Below are positions 25,010 to 34,804 of a DNA stretch of 64,000 nucleotides, one piece after another (position 1 is the stretch's first letter; every line of letters begins with the position of its first letter). The stretch comes from Winogradskyella marina (GTDB lineage Bacteria > Bacteroidota > Bacteroidia > Flavobacteriales > Flavobacteriaceae), in the NCBI RefSeq assembly GCF_015645385.1, contig NZ_JADOET010000003.1, positions 186,001 to 250,000 of the forward strand, written 5' to 3'. The position numbers and the translations under genes were made by a program. The notes beneath the pieces are model-generated. The model was not told the origin of the DNA. It saw nothing but the letters and a program-made list of their open reading frames with translations, and searched no databases.

Positions 25010-27988
25010 ATGATTAAAGTACATTTACGACTGCTCATTTTTATGTGCAGTTTTTCATTATTTGCACAAGACTATTTCCCTAGCAATTCAGGCGTCATTG
25101 CAAATAACTCAAACTACACGGCATTTACAAATGCGACGATCCATGTGTCACCAACTGAAACCTTAAACAATGCAACGCTCTTAATTAAAGAAGGGAAAGT
25201 TGTTAGTGTTGGCACATCAGTAAACATTCCGAAGAACACTACAAAAATTGATCTTTCAGGAAAAACCATTTACCCTTCCTTTATTGATATGTACACCACG
25301 TTTGGTGTCGAAAAACCAAAACGAGGAGGCAATGGTCCACAATATGGAGCGAGTCGAAGTGGCTACTACTGGAATGATCACGTTATGCCAGAACAAGATG
25401 TAATGGCAAGTTTTAAGTACGATGCAAAATCTGCATCAGAACTTCACAAATTAGGTTTTGGAGTTGTAAATACACATATGCCAGATGGTGTTGTCCGTGG
25501 CACAGGTGCTTTAATTGCACTGAACAATAATGCAGACAATGCGATGCGTATTGTTGACGGTAAAACAACGCAACATTTATCATTTAGTAAAAGTGTAACA
25601 TCTCAACAACGCTATCCATCATCGATTATGGGAAGTATGGCATTATTGCGTCAAATGTATGATGATGCAAAATGGTACGAAGCAGGTCATGTAGACACTA
25701 AAGATTTATCGCTTGAAGCTTTAAATAAAAACAAGAATTTACTTCAAATTTTTGAAGCAGGAAGCAGAGCTAATCTTATGAGAGCTGATAAAGTTGGAGA
25801 TGCTTATAACATACAATATACTATTGTTGGAGGTGGTGATGAATACGAACGTATTGATGACATAAAAGGAACCAATGCCACCATTATTCTACCAATAGAT
25901 TTTCAATTGGCTTACGATGTAGACGATCCGTTTTTAGCAAGCACACTCTCTTTAAGTGATATGCGATCTTGGAATCAACAACCACACAACCCAAGATTAT
26001 TGGCCGAAAATGGTATTAATTTCGCACTAACCACTCATGGTTTAAAATCGAATAAAACATTTTCTTCTAACTTAATGAAAGCTGTAGAAAATGGATTATC
26101 TAAACAAAAAGCATTAGAAGCTTTAACTACAGTTCCGGCTGCATTGTTAGGAAAGTCAGATGTTTTAGGAACCTTAAAAACAGGAAGCTATGCCAACTTC
26201 TTAATTACCGATGGAGATATTTTTGAAAAGAAAACAAAACTCTATGAAAATTGGGTTCAAGGAACAGCACATGTTATAAAAGACATGACTGTAAAAGACA
26301 TTGATGGCGATTATACCTTTAAGTTAGCTGGAGAATCTTATAAACTTTCAATTTCTGGAAGTACAGGCAAATCAAATGCTAAACTTGAAAGCAATAACAA
26401 GAGTTTAGGCACAAAATTAAATTACTCAGATGATTGGGTAAATCTTACATTTAAAACGCCAGACAGCACTAAAAAAGAATACATTAGAATTGTTGCTAAT
26501 GCTACAACTAATAATTCTTTAAACGGAAAAGCTATTTTACCAAATGGCAATGAGCTAACTTTTGTAGCGAACAAAACGAATAGCTCAGCGTCCTCAAGTG
26601 ATCAAGGTAAGGACAAAAAGAAAGGAGATACGTCTAGCGATGCACCATTTATGAGTCCTATTACGTATCCGAACTTAGCCTACGGGTTTACCGAAAAACC
26701 GAAATCTGAAACGCTCTTATTTAAAAACGCAACAGTTTGGACCAACGAAAGTGAAGGTATTTTAGAAAACACCGATGTTTTAATTAAAGATGGTAAGATT
26801 TCAAAAATTGGAAAAGACTTATCAAACAACAGAGCAACAGTCATCGATGCCACAGGAAAACATGTAACAGCTGGTATTATAGATGAACACTCGCATCTTG
26901 CTGCAGCTTCTATAAACGAAGGAGGACAAAATTCTTCTGCAGAAGTAACCATCGAAGATGTATTAGACGAAGAAGACATTGGTATCTATCGTAATTTAGC
27001 AGGAGGTGTCACCTCTATTCAAGTTTTACATGGTTCTGCAAATCCAATAGGTGGTCGTTCGGCGATTATAAAATTAAAATGGGGAGAAGCTGCAGACGAT
27101 TTAATCTACGAGGATTCTCCTAAATTTATCAAGTTTGCTTTAGGTGAAAATGTAAAGCAGTCTCGAAGTAGAACAAACTCACGTTTTCCACAATCTCGAA
27201 TGGGAGTTGAACAAGTATTTGTAGATTATTTTACTAGAGCAAAAGCATATGACGACTTAAAGAAAAGCGGTAAGCCGTATCGAAAAGACACGGAAATGGA
27301 AACCCTTGCAGAAATTCTGAATGGGGAGCGTTTTATCTCATGTCACTCTTATGTACAGAGCGAAATAAATATGCTAATGAAAGTAGCGGATCAATTCGAT
27401 TTTACAATCAATACATTCACGCATATTCTTGAAGGTTATAAAGTAGCTGATAAAATGAAAGCTCATGGAGCTGGAGGTTCTACTTTTAGTGATTGGTGGG
27501 CTTATAAGTACGAAGTAAATGACGCCATTCCTCACAATGCAGCAATTATGCATAATGCTGGTATAACTGTAGCGATAAACAGTGATGATCCTGAAATGTC
27601 GCGTCGTTTAAACCAAGAAGCCGCTAAATCTGTGAAATATGGAGGAGTAAGCGAAGAAGAGGCTTGGAAGTTTGTAACGTTAAATCCTGCAAAACTTTTA
27701 CACCTTGATAAACGCGTAGGTAGTCTGAAAGTAGGTAAAGATGCCGATGTTGTATTATGGTCAGACCATCCATTATCAATTTATGCTAAGGCTGAAAAAA
27801 CCATTATTGAAGGAGTTACGTATTTCGATTTAGCGCGCGACAAGCAAATGCGAGAAGCTATTAAAAAAGAGAAAAGCGAACTGATAAACTTAATGCTTCA
27901 AGATAAAAACAAAGGCTTAAAAACGCAGCCTGTGAAAAAGAAAGAAGAAAAAACAATGCATTGTGATTCAATGGATTCACACTACTAA
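25010..27988 (+). CDS. Exported tandem amidohydrolase-family protein
   Basis: A 992-residue protein with a signal peptide (ending SLFAQ). It has two amidohydrolase-fold units. The first (about 35-430) has the usual scaffold (ATLLIKEGKVVSVGTS, KTIYPSFIDMYTTFG, LGTLKTGSYANFLITDGD) but PSFIDMYTTF replaces the metal-binding PGxIDxHxH. The second (about 565-960) is intact: GIIDEHSHL with His627 and His629, CHSYVQSE, THILEGYK, NSDDPEMSRR and GSLKVGKDADVVLW. The C-terminal unit should be a metal-dependent hydrolase; the N-terminal unit probably only supports structure. Substrate unknown. Only 13 bases separate it from the next amidohydrolase gene. Confidence 0.85.
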   Translation: MIKVHLRLLIFMCSFSLFAQDYFPSNSGVIANNSNYTAFTNATIHVSPTETLNNATLLIKEGKVVSVGTSVNIPKNTTKIDLSGKTIYPSFIDMYTTFGVEKPKRGGNGPQYGASRSGYYWNDHVMPEQDVMASFKYDAKSASELHKLGFGVVNTHMPDGVVRGTGALIALNNNADNAMRIVDGKTTQHLSFSKSVTSQQRYPSSIMGSMALLRQMYDDAKWYEAGHVDTKDLSLEALNKNKNLLQIFEAGSRANLMRADKVGDAYNIQYTIVGGGDEYERIDDIKGTNATIILPIDFQLAYDVDDPFLASTLSLSDMRSWNQQPHNPRLLAENGINFALTTHGLKSNKTFSSNLMKAVENGLSKQKALEALTTVPAALLGKSDVLGTLKTGSYANFLITDGDIFEKKTKLYENWVQGTAHVIKDMTVKDIDGDYTFKLAGESYKLSISGSTGKSNAKLESNNKSLGTKLNYSDDWVNLTFKTPDSTKKEYIRIVANATTNNSLNGKAILPNGNELTFVANKTNSSASSSDQGKDKKKGDTSSDAPFMSPITYPNLAYGFTEKPKSETLLFKNATVWTNESEGILENTDVLIKDGKISKIGKDLSNNRATVIDATGKHVTAGIIDEHSHLAAASINEGGQNSSAEVTIEDVLDEEDIGIYRNLAGGVTSIQVLHGSANPIGGRSAIIKLKWGEAADDLIYEDSPKFIKFALGENVKQSRSRTNSRFPQSRMGVEQVFVDYFTRAKAYDDLKKSGKPYRKDTEMETLAEILNGERFISCHSYVQSEINMLMKVADQFDFTINTFTHILEGYKVADKMKAHGAGGSTFSDWWAYKYEVNDAIPHNAAIMHNAGITVAINSDDPEMSRRLNQEAAKSVKYGGVSEEEAWKFVTLNPAKLLHLDKRVGSLKVGKDADVVLWSDHPLSIYAKAEKTIIEGVTYFDLARDKQMREAIKKEKSELINLMLQDKNKGLKTQPVKKKEEKTMHCDSMDSHY

Positions 27989-28001
27989 AAAACAGTTATA
28001 A

Positions 28002-29312
28002 ATGAAAAAATTAAATATAATAAACAGCGTATTGTTTTTGTTGTGTATCACATTTGGATTCGCACAACAAACACCTGCGCCAAAGCAAATAAAAGATTTT
28101 GCTATCGTCGGAGCTACCGCTCACATTGGAGATGGAACGGTAATAGAAAACAGTATTATCGTTGTTAGAAATGGAAAAATTACAACAATCGGACCCGAAG
28201 CTACAACACCAATCACTAGACAAGCAATGGATTTTATCGATGGTAAAGGCAAAGATGTCTACCCTGGATTTATTGTTGCAAATGGTACGTTAGGCTTGGT
28301 TGAAGTTGATGCTGTAAAAGCATCTGATGATCTAGAAGAACTAGGAACATATAATCCACATATTAGAAGTATTATTGCCTATAACACGGAATCTAAAATT
28401 ATAGAATCTATGCGACCTAATGGAGTATTATTAGGACAGGTTGTTCCCAGAGGCGGACGAATTTCGGGAACTTCATCTGTAGTACAATACGACGCCTGGA
28501 ATTGGGAAGATGCAGCTATTAAAATGGATAATGGCATTCATGTAAATTGGCCAAATAGTTTTAGACGTGGCCGTTGGTGGATGGGTGAAGATCGTGGATT
28601 AAAACCAAATAAGGATTACGCCAAACAAGTTAAAGAGTTATCGGATTATTTTAATGAATCTAAGAGTTATAATAAAGGAAGTAAAACAGAACTTCATTTA
28701 CCTTTTAATGCATTAGCTGGAATTTTTGATGGTTCAAAACGCTTATACATTAATGCTGATGACGAAAAAGGAATTACTGACGCTGTAAACTTTGCGAAAT
28801 CTCATGGGGTTTCAAAAATCACGATTGTGGGTGGCTATCAAGCTGGACAAATTGCTGATTTCTTAAAACAAAATGAAGTATCGGTACTTTTAAAACGTAT
28901 ACACTCTAGACCAGAATTAGAAGATGATGATTATGATCAACCTTATAAACTAGCAAAGAAATTAGTCGATGCAGGTGTCTTAGTGGCATTAGAGCCAAGT
29001 GGACAAATGGAGCGCATGAATTCTCGTAACCTTCCATTTTACGCTGGTACTACTGTAGCACATGGTATAACTAAAGAACAAGCCTTACAATTAATTACTC
29101 AGAATCCTGCCAAAATATTAGGTATTGATGATAATTATGGCACGTTAGAAGTTGGTAAAAGTGCAACACTATTTATTAGTGAAGGTGATGCCTTAGACAT
29201 GAGAACCAATCAACTAACACACGCATTTATTGACGGTAGGCATCTCAGTTTAGAAACGCACCAAACGGAACTTTGGAAACGGTATTCTAAGAAACCTAAA
29301 CAAGTGGATTAA
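28002..29312 (+). CDS. Exported amidohydrolase-family protein, metal site degenerate
   Basis: A 436-residue exported protein (signal peptide ending FGFAQ). It has the amidohydrolase scaffold: GDGTVIENSIIVVRNGKIT, KDVYPGFIVANGTLG, GITKEQALQLITQNPAKILG and GTLEVGKSATLFISEGD. The first metal motif is missing: YPGFIVANGTLG stands where PGxIDxHxH is expected, and no later histidine pair is apparent. It is therefore probably not a classic zinc hydrolase and may act as a partner subunit for the 992-residue protein, whose gene ends 13 bases upstream. Such pairs are frequent in Bacteroidota. A terminator follows. Confidence 0.82.
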   Translation: MKKLNIINSVLFLLCITFGFAQQTPAPKQIKDFAIVGATAHIGDGTVIENSIIVVRNGKITTIGPEATTPITRQAMDFIDGKGKDVYPGFIVANGTLGLVEVDAVKASDDLEELGTYNPHIRSIIAYNTESKIIESMRPNGVLLGQVVPRGGRISGTSSVVQYDAWNWEDAAIKMDNGIHVNWPNSFRRGRWWMGEDRGLKPNKDYAKQVKELSDYFNESKSYNKGSKTELHLPFNALAGIFDGSKRLYINADDEKGITDAVNFAKSHGVSKITIVGGYQAGQIADFLKQNEVSVLLKRIHSRPELEDDDYDQPYKLAKKLVDAGVLVALEPSGQMERMNSRNLPFYAGTTVAHGITKEQALQLITQNPAKILGIDDNYGTLEVGKSATLFISEGDALDMRTNQLTHAFIDGRHLSLETHQTELWKRYSKKPKQVD

Positions 29313-29356
29313 TATCTATTAATTTACCTCAGCACGTTTACGTAACATCTTAACAC

Positions 29357-29388
29357 AAAAAAAGCGAGCCATTTGGCTCGCTTTTTTA
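29357..29388. terminator. Bidirectional terminator
   Basis: AGCGAGCC (29363-29370), loop ATTT, GGCTCGCT (29375-29382), flanked by A7 and T7. It lies between the amidohydrolase pair and the convergent DUF6503 gene and serves both. Confidence 0.85.
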
Positions 29389-29404
29389 TGTTTATATCTG
29401 TTGA

Positions 29405-30211
29405 TTATTCAATCACCTTAGCGTCTTTAGGTTTTAAAAACATGGTGTTATCAGGTGCTTTTTCTGAAATTACAACATCAGTAAATTCAACAGTATTTCG
29501 TTTTTCGGTTGGTAAGTTGTTTTCATAATTGTACCAATCTATACTTTTCGGTAATACCAAGCCATTAATAGTTTGCCAATTATTATATCTTATGAAGTGA
29601 AAATCTGGACTTGCTTCTGATTTTCCAAATGTTACCGTATACCCTAACCATTCCATTTGTCCTGTTTCGGCATCATAAAATATCTTGTATTGATCATCCG
29701 AAGATTCCCCAACACCAGCTTCATAAGAAATTAAAACACCTGGATATGTCTTTCCTTCAAAAACTAAAGGCTCAGTTTCTGTATAAGAAATACCATCATC
29801 TCCTAATACAAACGGCATCGCATAGAAATAGAACATTAATCCTTTATAAAATTTTGGTTTGCCTTTATATTCTTGACCATCCTTTTCGTTAACCCAAAGT
29901 GTTTCTCCATCAAAACCTTGTGTATACGTTGGTGTGTCAATAATTTCGGCTCTCGTTTTTAAATTTTCAGTCATTACCTCTTTTCCTTCGGGTTTAACTA
30001 TAGAAAACGATAGGCTATGCATTTTATTCCACTGATCAATACCTCCGTGGGCGTCAAAAACTTTAGTTATGGATTCTGGATAAATACTTGTACTAACATC
30101 TTTAGAGATCAATTCTTTCACTTCTACATCTGCTGTAGATTCTGATTTTGTTTCATTTTTGCAAGCCACAGTAATGGCAGCTAAAAGGAATACGTAAATT
30201 ACTTTTTTCAT
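29405..30211 (-). CDS. DUF6503-family lipoprotein
   Basis: A 268-residue lipoprotein, lipobox VAC (Cys17). The mature part has the pattern of the outer-membrane lipoprotein-carrier fold: DAHGGIDQWNKMHSLSFSI, TQGFDGETLWVNEKDG, YPGVLISYEAGVGESSDDQYKIF in two pieces, and FHFIRYNNWQTINGLVLPKSIDWY. The GGxxxWxxxxxL start is the recognisable mark of DUF6503. It may bind a lipid or a small hydrophobic ligand, which is inference. It is monocistronic and faces the amidohydrolase operon across a shared terminator. Confidence 0.75.
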   Translation of the reverse strand: MKKVIYVFLLAAITVACKNETKSESTADVEVKELISKDVSTSIYPESITKVFDAHGGIDQWNKMHSLSFSIVKPEGKEVMTENLKTRAEIIDTPTYTQGFDGETLWVNEKDGQEYKGKPKFYKGLMFYFYAMPFVLGDDGISYTETEPLVFEGKTYPGVLISYEAGVGESSDDQYKIFYDAETGQMEWLGYTVTFGKSEASPDFHFIRYNNWQTINGLVLPKSIDWYNYENNLPTEKRNTVEFTDVVISEKAPDNTMFLKPKDAKVIE

Positions 30212-30354
30212 AATAAGGTTTTAAGTTCTATATTTTGACGAAATTAAATGTAAAGCATTACAAAAACGATTCAATTCATATAACCTTTTAATCCTTTTAA
30301 AGCGTTTTTATTCTTTTCACAAGGATCTGATTCTTGGACAGTAAACTTAAAAAT

Positions 30355-30383
30355 AAAAGACCACCTTTTACAGGTAGCCTTTT
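30355..30383 (-). terminator. Terminator of the propeller-like lipoprotein gene
   Basis: AAAAGACCACCT pairs imperfectly with AGGTAGCCTTTT around TTTAC; on the minus strand a T-rich run follows. It is 26 bases past the stop at 30409. Confidence 0.55.
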
Positions 30384-30408
30384 AATTCTTTTTAAAGTTT
30401 AAAACAAT

Positions 30409-31404
30409 CTAATACACAAGCCCTAATAGCATATCTGAAAATGAATACGAATTAAGAATTGAACCTGAATTTGGACTGTTTGGAATTTCAAGTTCCCAAA
30501 CGGTTGAATTTTCTTGCGCGTTATTGATATATGTCCCATTACTTAATACTAGTAATCGATCACCACAGTTATTATACGCTAAATTTACAGACTCGGGATT
30601 AAAATCTATATTTGATACAATGGTACTTTCTACAACAGACCCACTTGTAAAATCCCAATGTACTATAGAACGTTGTCCATTTTCAGATTTTGGTAAAAAC
30701 AAGCCTCCTGTTTCTGGATCTATTTCAATATCACTATACATGGCATATCCAGCGGATGTATTCGCAAAAATAGAACTTAATACCGCTCCAGAGGTGGATA
30801 CATTATAGAGTTGGTGATCTACTAAAAACAGTAAACTTCCTGATAAACTCGCAACGCCATAAGCTTTATTACCTACGGTATCATTATAAAATTCATTCGG
30901 ACCAATAGAAGCTCCCTGTCTTACAGCTGTTCCCGTCGCAGATATTGTACATAAGTATATGCCTGAGGCATCAAATTCTAAAGCGTATAACTGATTACCT
31001 ACATAGACAGGTGCTCCGTAACTTGCACTTGGACTTATATTAATTTCATCAATAACACTCGGAGTAGCCACATACATTTTTTGACCTCCGTTAAATTCAT
31101 CAATAAAATAGAGCGTTTCGTTAGTACGATCAAATGCGGGACGATTACTATACAAATTATCACTAGTTAATGCACTCGACAATACTTGAATTCCAGGGTT
31201 AGCCAGATTGGCTGTGGTATTTTTTATAAAGTCGATTTGTCCAGTAGGACTGCTCCAATTACCACCAATTTGTAAGCCATAGAAATTATAATCTAAGCAA
31301 GGTTGAGGCGTATTACCACTATCATCTGAACAGCTATTAAAAATGAGTGCTAATATGAGAATAAAGCTGTTTCTTTTCAAAATTTTAAATGTTTTAGTTT
31401 TCAT
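30409..31404 (-). CDS. Lipoprotein of unknown function, propeller-like
   Basis: ATG 31404 (MKTKTFKILKRNSFILILALIFNSC) begins the lipoprotein signal; the upstream in-frame ATG at 31437 only adds a polar leader. The product is 331 residues with Cys25 acylated. The mature sequence has repeated strands such as DRTNETLYFIDEFNGGQKM, VGNQLYALEFDASGIYLC and LSGSLLFLVDHQLYNVS, spaced like blades of a beta-propeller. No enzyme motif is seen. The family is not recognised by name. Monocistronic. Confidence 0.65.
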   Translation of the reverse strand: MKTKTFKILKRNSFILILALIFNSCSDDSGNTPQPCLDYNFYGLQIGGNWSSPTGQIDFIKNTTANLANPGIQVLSSALTSDNLYSNRPAFDRTNETLYFIDEFNGGQKMYVATPSVIDEINISPSASYGAPVYVGNQLYALEFDASGIYLCTISATGTAVRQGASIGPNEFYNDTVGNKAYGVASLSGSLLFLVDHQLYNVSTSGAVLSSIFANTSAGYAMYSDIEIDPETGGLFLPKSENGQRSIVHWDFTSGSVVESTIVSNIDFNPESVNLAYNNCGDRLLVLSNGTYINNAQENSTVWELEIPNSPNSGSILNSYSFSDMLLGLVY

Positions 31405-31687
31405 GATTTTTATGTTTGGTTTATAGTATGATATCAACTCAACAATAAAATTGTTACCCTAATTCATAAAAAAAATCAAAAAATAATTAAAACCAGCTGT
31501 AGAAACATGCTCCAATTATATATTTTTATATTGAAACTACAGTGATGTGCACCTAATCATGTATGGCCCATCGCAGCACTGTAAGGCCTGGTTACTAACA
31601 CCAACAAGACTACCACAATTAAACTCCAATATTCATTCTTAAAAAGTTAAATTTGCATCTCTCAAATTTAGATTAAACCCGATAACT

Positions 31688-32485
31688 ATGCGTAAATTTA
31701 TCTCTAGCATTCAAAATCCATTTATAAAGCAACTCATAATTCTTAAAGAAAAGTCTAGAGCTCGCAAAAAATCTAATCAATTTTTAATTGAAGGGAAACG
31801 TGAATTATCTTTAGCTATTAAAGGGGGTTACACTATTGAGTCTCTTCTGTTTTTCACAGATTTGTTTTCAGAAAGTGAAGCCAAAGCCATGGAGCAACAC
31901 GGTATTGAGACTATTGAAATTTCTAAAGAGGTCTTTCAGAAATTAGCCCATAGAGATACCACCGAAGGCGTCATTGCTGTGGTAAACTCCAAAACGCATA
32001 CCCTTGAAGATTTAAAACTCACCTCTAAAAACCCTTTAATTTTAGTGGCCGAAGCTCCTGAAAAACCAGGTAATATTGGCGCCTTGTTGCGTACCGCTGA
32101 TGCTGCAAATGTAGATGCGGTTATTATTGCAAATCCAAAATCAGATTTATACAACCCAAATGTTATTCGTTCTAGTGTGGGTTGTGTGTTTACTACCGAA
32201 ATTGCTATGGCCAGTTCCGAAGAAGCCATTGCATATTTAAAAAAATACAATTTCAATATTTATGCGGCTATATTACAAGAATCAGAACCGTATCACAGTC
32301 AAGATTACACCTTACCAACAGCGATAGTCGTCGGTACCGAAGCCACAGGTTTAACAGAAGCATGGAGAACAGCTGCTACCAAAAACATTAGTATTCCCAT
32401 GCAGGGTGAAATAGACTCTATGAATGTGTCGGTTGCTGCAGGAATCCTTATTTTTGAAGCCAAACGACAACGCAATTTTAAATAA
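31688..32485 (+). CDS. TrmH/SpoU-family RNA 2'-O-methyltransferase
   Basis: A 265-residue SPOUT enzyme. The N-terminal substrate-binding domain (SIQNPFIKQLIILKEKSRARKK, FLIEGKREL) has the L30e-like fold of the TrmH/RlmB group. The C-terminal knot carries motif 1 LILVAEAPEKPGNIGALLRTADA (two stretches; Asn-Ile-Gly-Ala and Arg as catalytic residues), motif 2 AIVVGTEATGLTEAW and motif 3 IPMQGEIDSMNVSVAAGILIFEA. It should methylate a ribose in rRNA or tRNA; which site cannot be told. TAAATTTG at 31648-31655 is a possible -7 box. Confidence 0.88.
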   Translation: MRKFISSIQNPFIKQLIILKEKSRARKKSNQFLIEGKRELSLAIKGGYTIESLLFFTDLFSESEAKAMEQHGIETIEISKEVFQKLAHRDTTEGVIAVVNSKTHTLEDLKLTSKNPLILVAEAPEKPGNIGALLRTADAANVDAVIIANPKSDLYNPNVIRSSVGCVFTTEIAMASSEEAIAYLKKYNFNIYAAILQESEPYHSQDYTLPTAIVVGTEATGLTEAWRTAATKNISIPMQGEIDSMNVSVAAGILIFEAKRQRNFK

Positions 32486-32493
32486 CTAAGTTT

Positions 32494-32603
32494 CGTCAGT
32501 TCGCGTGATTTTCGAGAAACGCGATGATTGTATCGAGAACCATTGTATATTTTAAGCTTCTCGATACAAAATTTCAAAAAGGAAATTTCACGCGATGTGA
32601 CAA
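32494..32603. repeat. Inverted dispersed repeat with TTGTATCGAGAA arms
   Basis: Inner arms TTGTATCGAGAA (32528-32539) and TTCTCGATACAA (32558-32569) are perfect inverted copies. Outer arms starting GTCAGTTCGCGTGA and ending TCACGCGATGTGAC are also complementary with two differences. The sequence family GTCAGTTCGnGTGA...TTGTATCGAGAA is repeated at 50387-50443 in this window. Confidence 0.7.
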
Positions 32604-32692
32604 AATAGTTATAACACTAAAACACAAATTCCAGAATGCTACTGATTAGAACTTGGCATTTGGGATTTTAAATATTGGAATTTTTATTTTTT

Positions 32693-33925
32693 ATGACGGC
32701 ACAAACCCTATTCTACATCATCATAGCTATTATCATCATCAACTTTGTAAAAGACAAAGTGCTCGATGCCATAAATGCCAAACATTACAACGACCCAATC
32801 CCGGAAGAACTCAATGATGTTTACGACAAAACGGAATACGAAAAATCGCAAGCCTATAAAACCGTTAATTATAAATTTGGAATTTGGACGTCCCTTTTTT
32901 CATTCATTTTAACGCTAGGATTTTTGCTCTTAGACGGTTTTGAGAACGTTGATAACATCGCCAGAAGTTATTCTGACAATCCCATTATCATCGCCCTAAT
33001 TTTCTTCGGAATTATTATGATTGCCAGTGATATTATCACCACACCTTTTGCTTATTATAAAACCTTTGTAATTGAAGAAAAATTTGGATTTAATAAAACT
33101 ACAAAAAAGACCTTTGTTTTAGATAAGTTTAAAGGTTTACTTATGATGGCAGTCATAGGTGGAGGTCTTATAGCTCTAATTGTTTGGTTCTACCAAATTA
33201 CAGGCGATCAGTTTTGGCTATATGCTTGGGGTATTGTAACTGTATTTACGGTCTTTATGAATATGTTTTACTCCAAACTTATTGTTCCATTATTCAATAA
33301 ACAAACACCTTTAGAAGATGGCGATTTACGAAACAAAATTTCCGCATATGCAGCATCCGTAGGTTTTAATCTCGAAAAAATATTTATCATCGATGGTTCA
33401 AAACGAAGCACTAAAGCCAATGCGTATTTCTCTGGCTTTGGCAACGAAAAACGAGTAACACTTTATGACACTTTGGTCAATGATTTAGACGACGAAGAAA
33501 TCGTTGCCGTTTTAGCGCACGAAGTTGGTCATTATAAAAAGAAGCACATTATTTTTAATTTAGTCACCTCTATCCTACTAACTGGATTAACGCTATTTGT
33601 TTTATCCATTTTTATTTCAAATCCATTATTATCAAATGCTATAGGAGTTGAAAAACAAAGTTTCCATGTGGGTTTAATTGCTTTTGGCTTACTCTATTCA
33701 CCTATTTCTGAAATTACTGGTTTAATCATGAATTATGTTTCGCGTGTTTTTGAATACCAAGCCGACGACTATGCTAAAAACACGTACAAAGCAGAACCAC
33801 TAATTACATCCTTAAAGAAATTATCTAAAAATAGCTTAAGTAATTTAACACCACATAAAGCCTATGTATTTATGCATTATTCGCATCCTACACTATTAGA
33901 GCGCGTAAGGAACTTAAAGAAGTAA
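32693..33925 (+). CDS. M48-family (Ste24-type) zinc metallopeptidase
   Basis: ATG 32693 (MTAQTLFYIIIAI) is preferred over TTG 32675, giving 410 residues. Several membrane helices precede the catalytic domain. The zinc motif is HEVGH at 276-280 (LAHEVGHYKKKH), with the third ligand in VFEYQADDYAKNT. The layout with CAAX-protease-like N-terminal domain identifies the Ste24/M48A type, which in bacteria helps membrane protein quality control. The C-terminal SHPTLLERVRNLKK is also conserved in the family. Monocistronic, downstream of the RNA methyltransferase across an inverted repeat. Confidence 0.92.
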   Translation: MTAQTLFYIIIAIIIINFVKDKVLDAINAKHYNDPIPEELNDVYDKTEYEKSQAYKTVNYKFGIWTSLFSFILTLGFLLLDGFENVDNIARSYSDNPIIIALIFFGIIMIASDIITTPFAYYKTFVIEEKFGFNKTTKKTFVLDKFKGLLMMAVIGGGLIALIVWFYQITGDQFWLYAWGIVTVFTVFMNMFYSKLIVPLFNKQTPLEDGDLRNKISAYAASVGFNLEKIFIIDGSKRSTKANAYFSGFGNEKRVTLYDTLVNDLDDEEIVAVLAHEVGHYKKKHIIFNLVTSILLTGLTLFVLSIFISNPLLSNAIGVEKQSFHVGLIAFGLLYSPISEITGLIMNYVSRVFEYQADDYAKNTYKAEPLITSLKKLSKNSLSNLTPHKAYVFMHYSHPTLLERVRNLKK

Positions 33926-33992
33926 ATTCACAATTTTATAACATCATAGAACCACATTTATTTCTAACTTTGATGCAAAGAAAATCTAAAAC

Positions 33993-34712
33993 ATGACAGA
34001 ATTAAAGAATAAAAAAGCCATAATTACAGGAGGGAGCAGAGGTCTAGGAAAAGCCACAGCTATTGCATTTGCAAAAGAAGGTATCGACGTTGCCATTACA
34101 GGAAGAAATGAAGCCGTATTAAAAGATACTGTTTCAGAATTAAAAGCATTTGGTGTAAATGCCATATATGCTGTTTTTGATGTTAGCAACTATGAAGCTG
34201 TACAAAAAGGCATTAAATCATTAATTGACAACTTAGGCGCTATAGATATCTTAGTAAACAATGCAGGAATTGCAGCATTTGGCTCATTAAATGATATGCC
34301 AGTTAACCAGTGGAACCAAATTATACAAACCAATGTTATGGGTATGTATTATGTGACAAAAGAAGTTCTTCCTCATTTAATTGAAAAAAATGAAGGGGAT
34401 ATTATTAACGTCTCTTCTACTGCCGGATTAAATGGTAATGCTACAACATCAGCTTATTCTGCTTCAAAATTTGCGGTTATTGGCATGTCACAATCTTTAA
34501 TGAAAGAGGTTCGAAAAAATAACATAAGAGTCTGTACATTGACGCCAAGCACAATTGCTTCAGACATGTCTATTGAATTAGGTATTGCTAAAAAAGATTC
34601 TGAAGATCATGTATTGCAACCAGAGGATTTTGCTGAGTTAATTGTGTCGGGTTTAAAACTACCGCGAAGAGCAATGATGGCAAATGCATCTTTATGGTCA
34701 ACTAATCCATAA
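33993..34712 (+). CDS. Short-chain dehydrogenase, 3-ketoacyl-ACP reductase-like
   Basis: A 239-residue SDR enzyme. The cofactor motif is TGGSRGLGKATA (about 11-22), with Arg in TGRNEA suggesting NADPH. The NNAG motif (ILVNNAGIAAFG) and active site Ser/Tyr/Lys in NVSSTAGLNG and AYSASKFAV are present. It matches FabG-like reductases but the genome is likely to have a separate fabG beside other fatty acid genes, so substrate is uncertain. TAACTTTG at 33965-33972 is a good -7 box, 20 bases before the ATG. Confidence 0.88.
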   Translation: MTELKNKKAIITGGSRGLGKATAIAFAKEGIDVAITGRNEAVLKDTVSELKAFGVNAIYAVFDVSNYEAVQKGIKSLIDNLGAIDILVNNAGIAAFGSLNDMPVNQWNQIIQTNVMGMYYVTKEVLPHLIEKNEGDIINVSSTAGLNGNATTSAYSASKFAVIGMSQSLMKEVRKNNIRVCTLTPSTIASDMSIELGIAKKDSEDHVLQPEDFAELIVSGLKLPRRAMMANASLWSTNP

Positions 34713-34804
34713 GTTACGACGCTTTTTAACCTTAAAAGTTAAAAAATAGCATTCACCAAAGCAACACCATATTTTTTTCAATAATCAAGAATAAGTATTT
34801 CTAA

